From assembly GCA_964538675.1 (NCBI GenBank), contig CAZIGM010000077.1:1-5909 (forward strand): DNA of 5,909 nucleotides, written 5' to 3'. This document shows positions 5,229 to 5,909 of the stretch, one piece after another (position 1 is the stretch's first letter; every line of letters starts with the position of its first letter). The DNA is from CAZIGM01 sp964538675. GTDB taxonomy: Bacteria > Bacillota > Bacilli > Tepidibacillales > Tepidibacillaceae. Both the position numbers and the translations under genes were made by a program. The notes under the pieces were generated by a model that worked only from the letters and a program-made list of their open reading frames with translations, made no database searches and was not told the origin of the DNA.

Positions 5229-5909
5229 TTAACTCGGTTCTATTACACCAATTTTTATTAAGGCATGTTGTGCCGCCATTTGTTCAGATTCCTTTTTGCT
5301 TTTACCATTTCCCTTTCCCATGATGTTTCCATCTATTACAGCCTCCGTATGAAATTCAATATCATGAGCTGGACCAATTTCATCAATTATATTATATGTT
5401 ACTATACCCTGATTTTTTTGCTGAATATATTCTTGAAGTTGGCTCTTAAAGTCTTGGGATTGACTATAAAAACCATGGTCAATTTTAGAGAAAACATTAA
5501 CTTCTAAAAAGCCTCTTACTACCTCAATACCACTTTCAAGATATAGCGCCCCAATAAAAGCTTCAAATACATCAGCTAATAAAGCTGGACGATTTCTTCC
5601 TCCTGATAGTTCTTCCCCTTTACCTAGCATTATATAATCGCCAAAATTAAGTGATTCAGCAATTTCTACTAGCGAAGATTCACATACAATAGCTGCTCTA
5701 AACTTTGTTAATTGTCCTTCTGCTAAATTAGGAAAAGTTCTAAATAGATAATCAGAAACAGTTAACTCTAATACTGCATCACCTAAGAATTCTAGTCGTT
5801 CATTATCATCTAATTTTTTATTTCTACTCTCATTAATATATGATGAATGAGTAAAAGCTTGTTTCAAATATTTTATATTTGTAAAATTAATATTTATATT
5901 TTCCTGAAG
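5229..5909 (-). CDS. rnc: Ribonuclease III, 5' end beyond the window
   Basis: The frame is open from the right edge to TAA at 5231-5229 and gives 226 residues; only a few N-terminal residues should be missing, since the enzyme is usually ~225-240. It is the cytosolic double-strand-specific endoribonuclease that matures rRNA precursors and cuts structured mRNAs. The edge residues LQENININ continue into KQAFTHSSYINES, so translation does not begin at the TTG at 5867. Numbering from the edge, the signature NERLEFLGDAVLEL carries Glu37, Glu40 and Asp44, and LLADVFEAFIGALYLE carries Asp113 and Glu116; these are the metal-binding catalytic positions. The C-terminal double-stranded-RNA-binding domain spans about 153-221, from DFKSQLQEYIQQ through GKGNGKSKKESEQMAAQHAL. 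In many Firmicutes rnc sits between acpP and smc-ftsY; here a terminator follows at once, so any smc gene is not directly downstream. Confidence 0.96.
   Translation of the reverse strand, partial: LQENININFTNIKYLKQAFTHSSYINESRNKKLDDNERLEFLGDAVLELTVSDYLFRTFPNLAEGQLTKFRAAIVCESSLVEIAESLNFGDYIMLGKGEELSGGRNRPALLADVFEAFIGALYLESGIEVVRGFLEVNVFSKIDHGFYSQSQDFKSQLQEYIQQKNQGIVTYNIIDEIGPAHDIEFHTEAVIDGNIMGKGNGKSKKESEQMAAQHALIKIGVIEPS

Noticed and set aside
1..5909. A novel defence, mobile or biosynthetic system
   Set aside because: No toxin-antitoxin pair, nuclease/helicase module, transposase, integrase, array or biosynthetic cluster is visible. The genes are independent units plus a decayed two-component locus.

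Overview
The window is strongly AT-rich. Its proteins are rich in Lys, Ile, Asn and Glu, its ribosome-binding sites are AGGAGG-like, and its terminators are compact stem-plus-U-run hairpins. Together with a class-3 aldehyde dehydrogenase, a DUF2383-type protein and RNase III of Gram-positive type, this suggests a low-GC Firmicute, most likely a clostridial or Tissierella-like anaerobe. The taxonomic call is inference from style. I see no insertion sequence, tRNA, rRNA, CRISPR array or phage gene.

Layout. (1) Positions 1-767 (+) are the 3' part of a membrane transporter of the bile acid/ACR3 (BASS) superfamily. (2) Positions 760-2130 (-) encode a complete class-3-type aldehyde dehydrogenase, convergent with the transporter and overlapping its end by 8 bp. 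(3) Positions 2131-2304 are a divergent control region holding two opposing promoter candidates, a 10-bp direct repeat and a small palindrome. (4) Positions 2305-2733 (+) encode a small secreted helical protein of unknown function, with a strong RBS and its own terminator. (5) Positions 2808-4574 (+) are a decayed regulatory locus. A response regulator is cut off inside its receiver domain. It abuts, out of frame, a sensor histidine kinase that has lost its start and part of its first membrane helix. After the kinase comes the last ~31 codons of a helix-turn-helix (XRE) repressor whose DNA-binding half is gone. (6) A two-way terminator at 4614-4650 separates this from (7) a small DUF2383/ferritin-like protein (4669-5109, -) and (8) RNase III (rnc, 5229 to beyond the right edge, -), which ends in its own terminator at 5164-5193.

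The intact genes appear to be separate transcription units, not one pathway: transport, aldehyde oxidation, a secreted protein, a possible stress or iron-related bundle protein, and core RNA processing. The most informative feature is the broken two-component system, where at least two deletion scars bracket a kinase whose catalytic motifs are all still present. I found no convincing undescribed multi-gene system. The most useful second looks are the two deletion scars, the transporter lacking the residues expected of an arsenite pump, and the unrecognised secreted coiled-coil protein.
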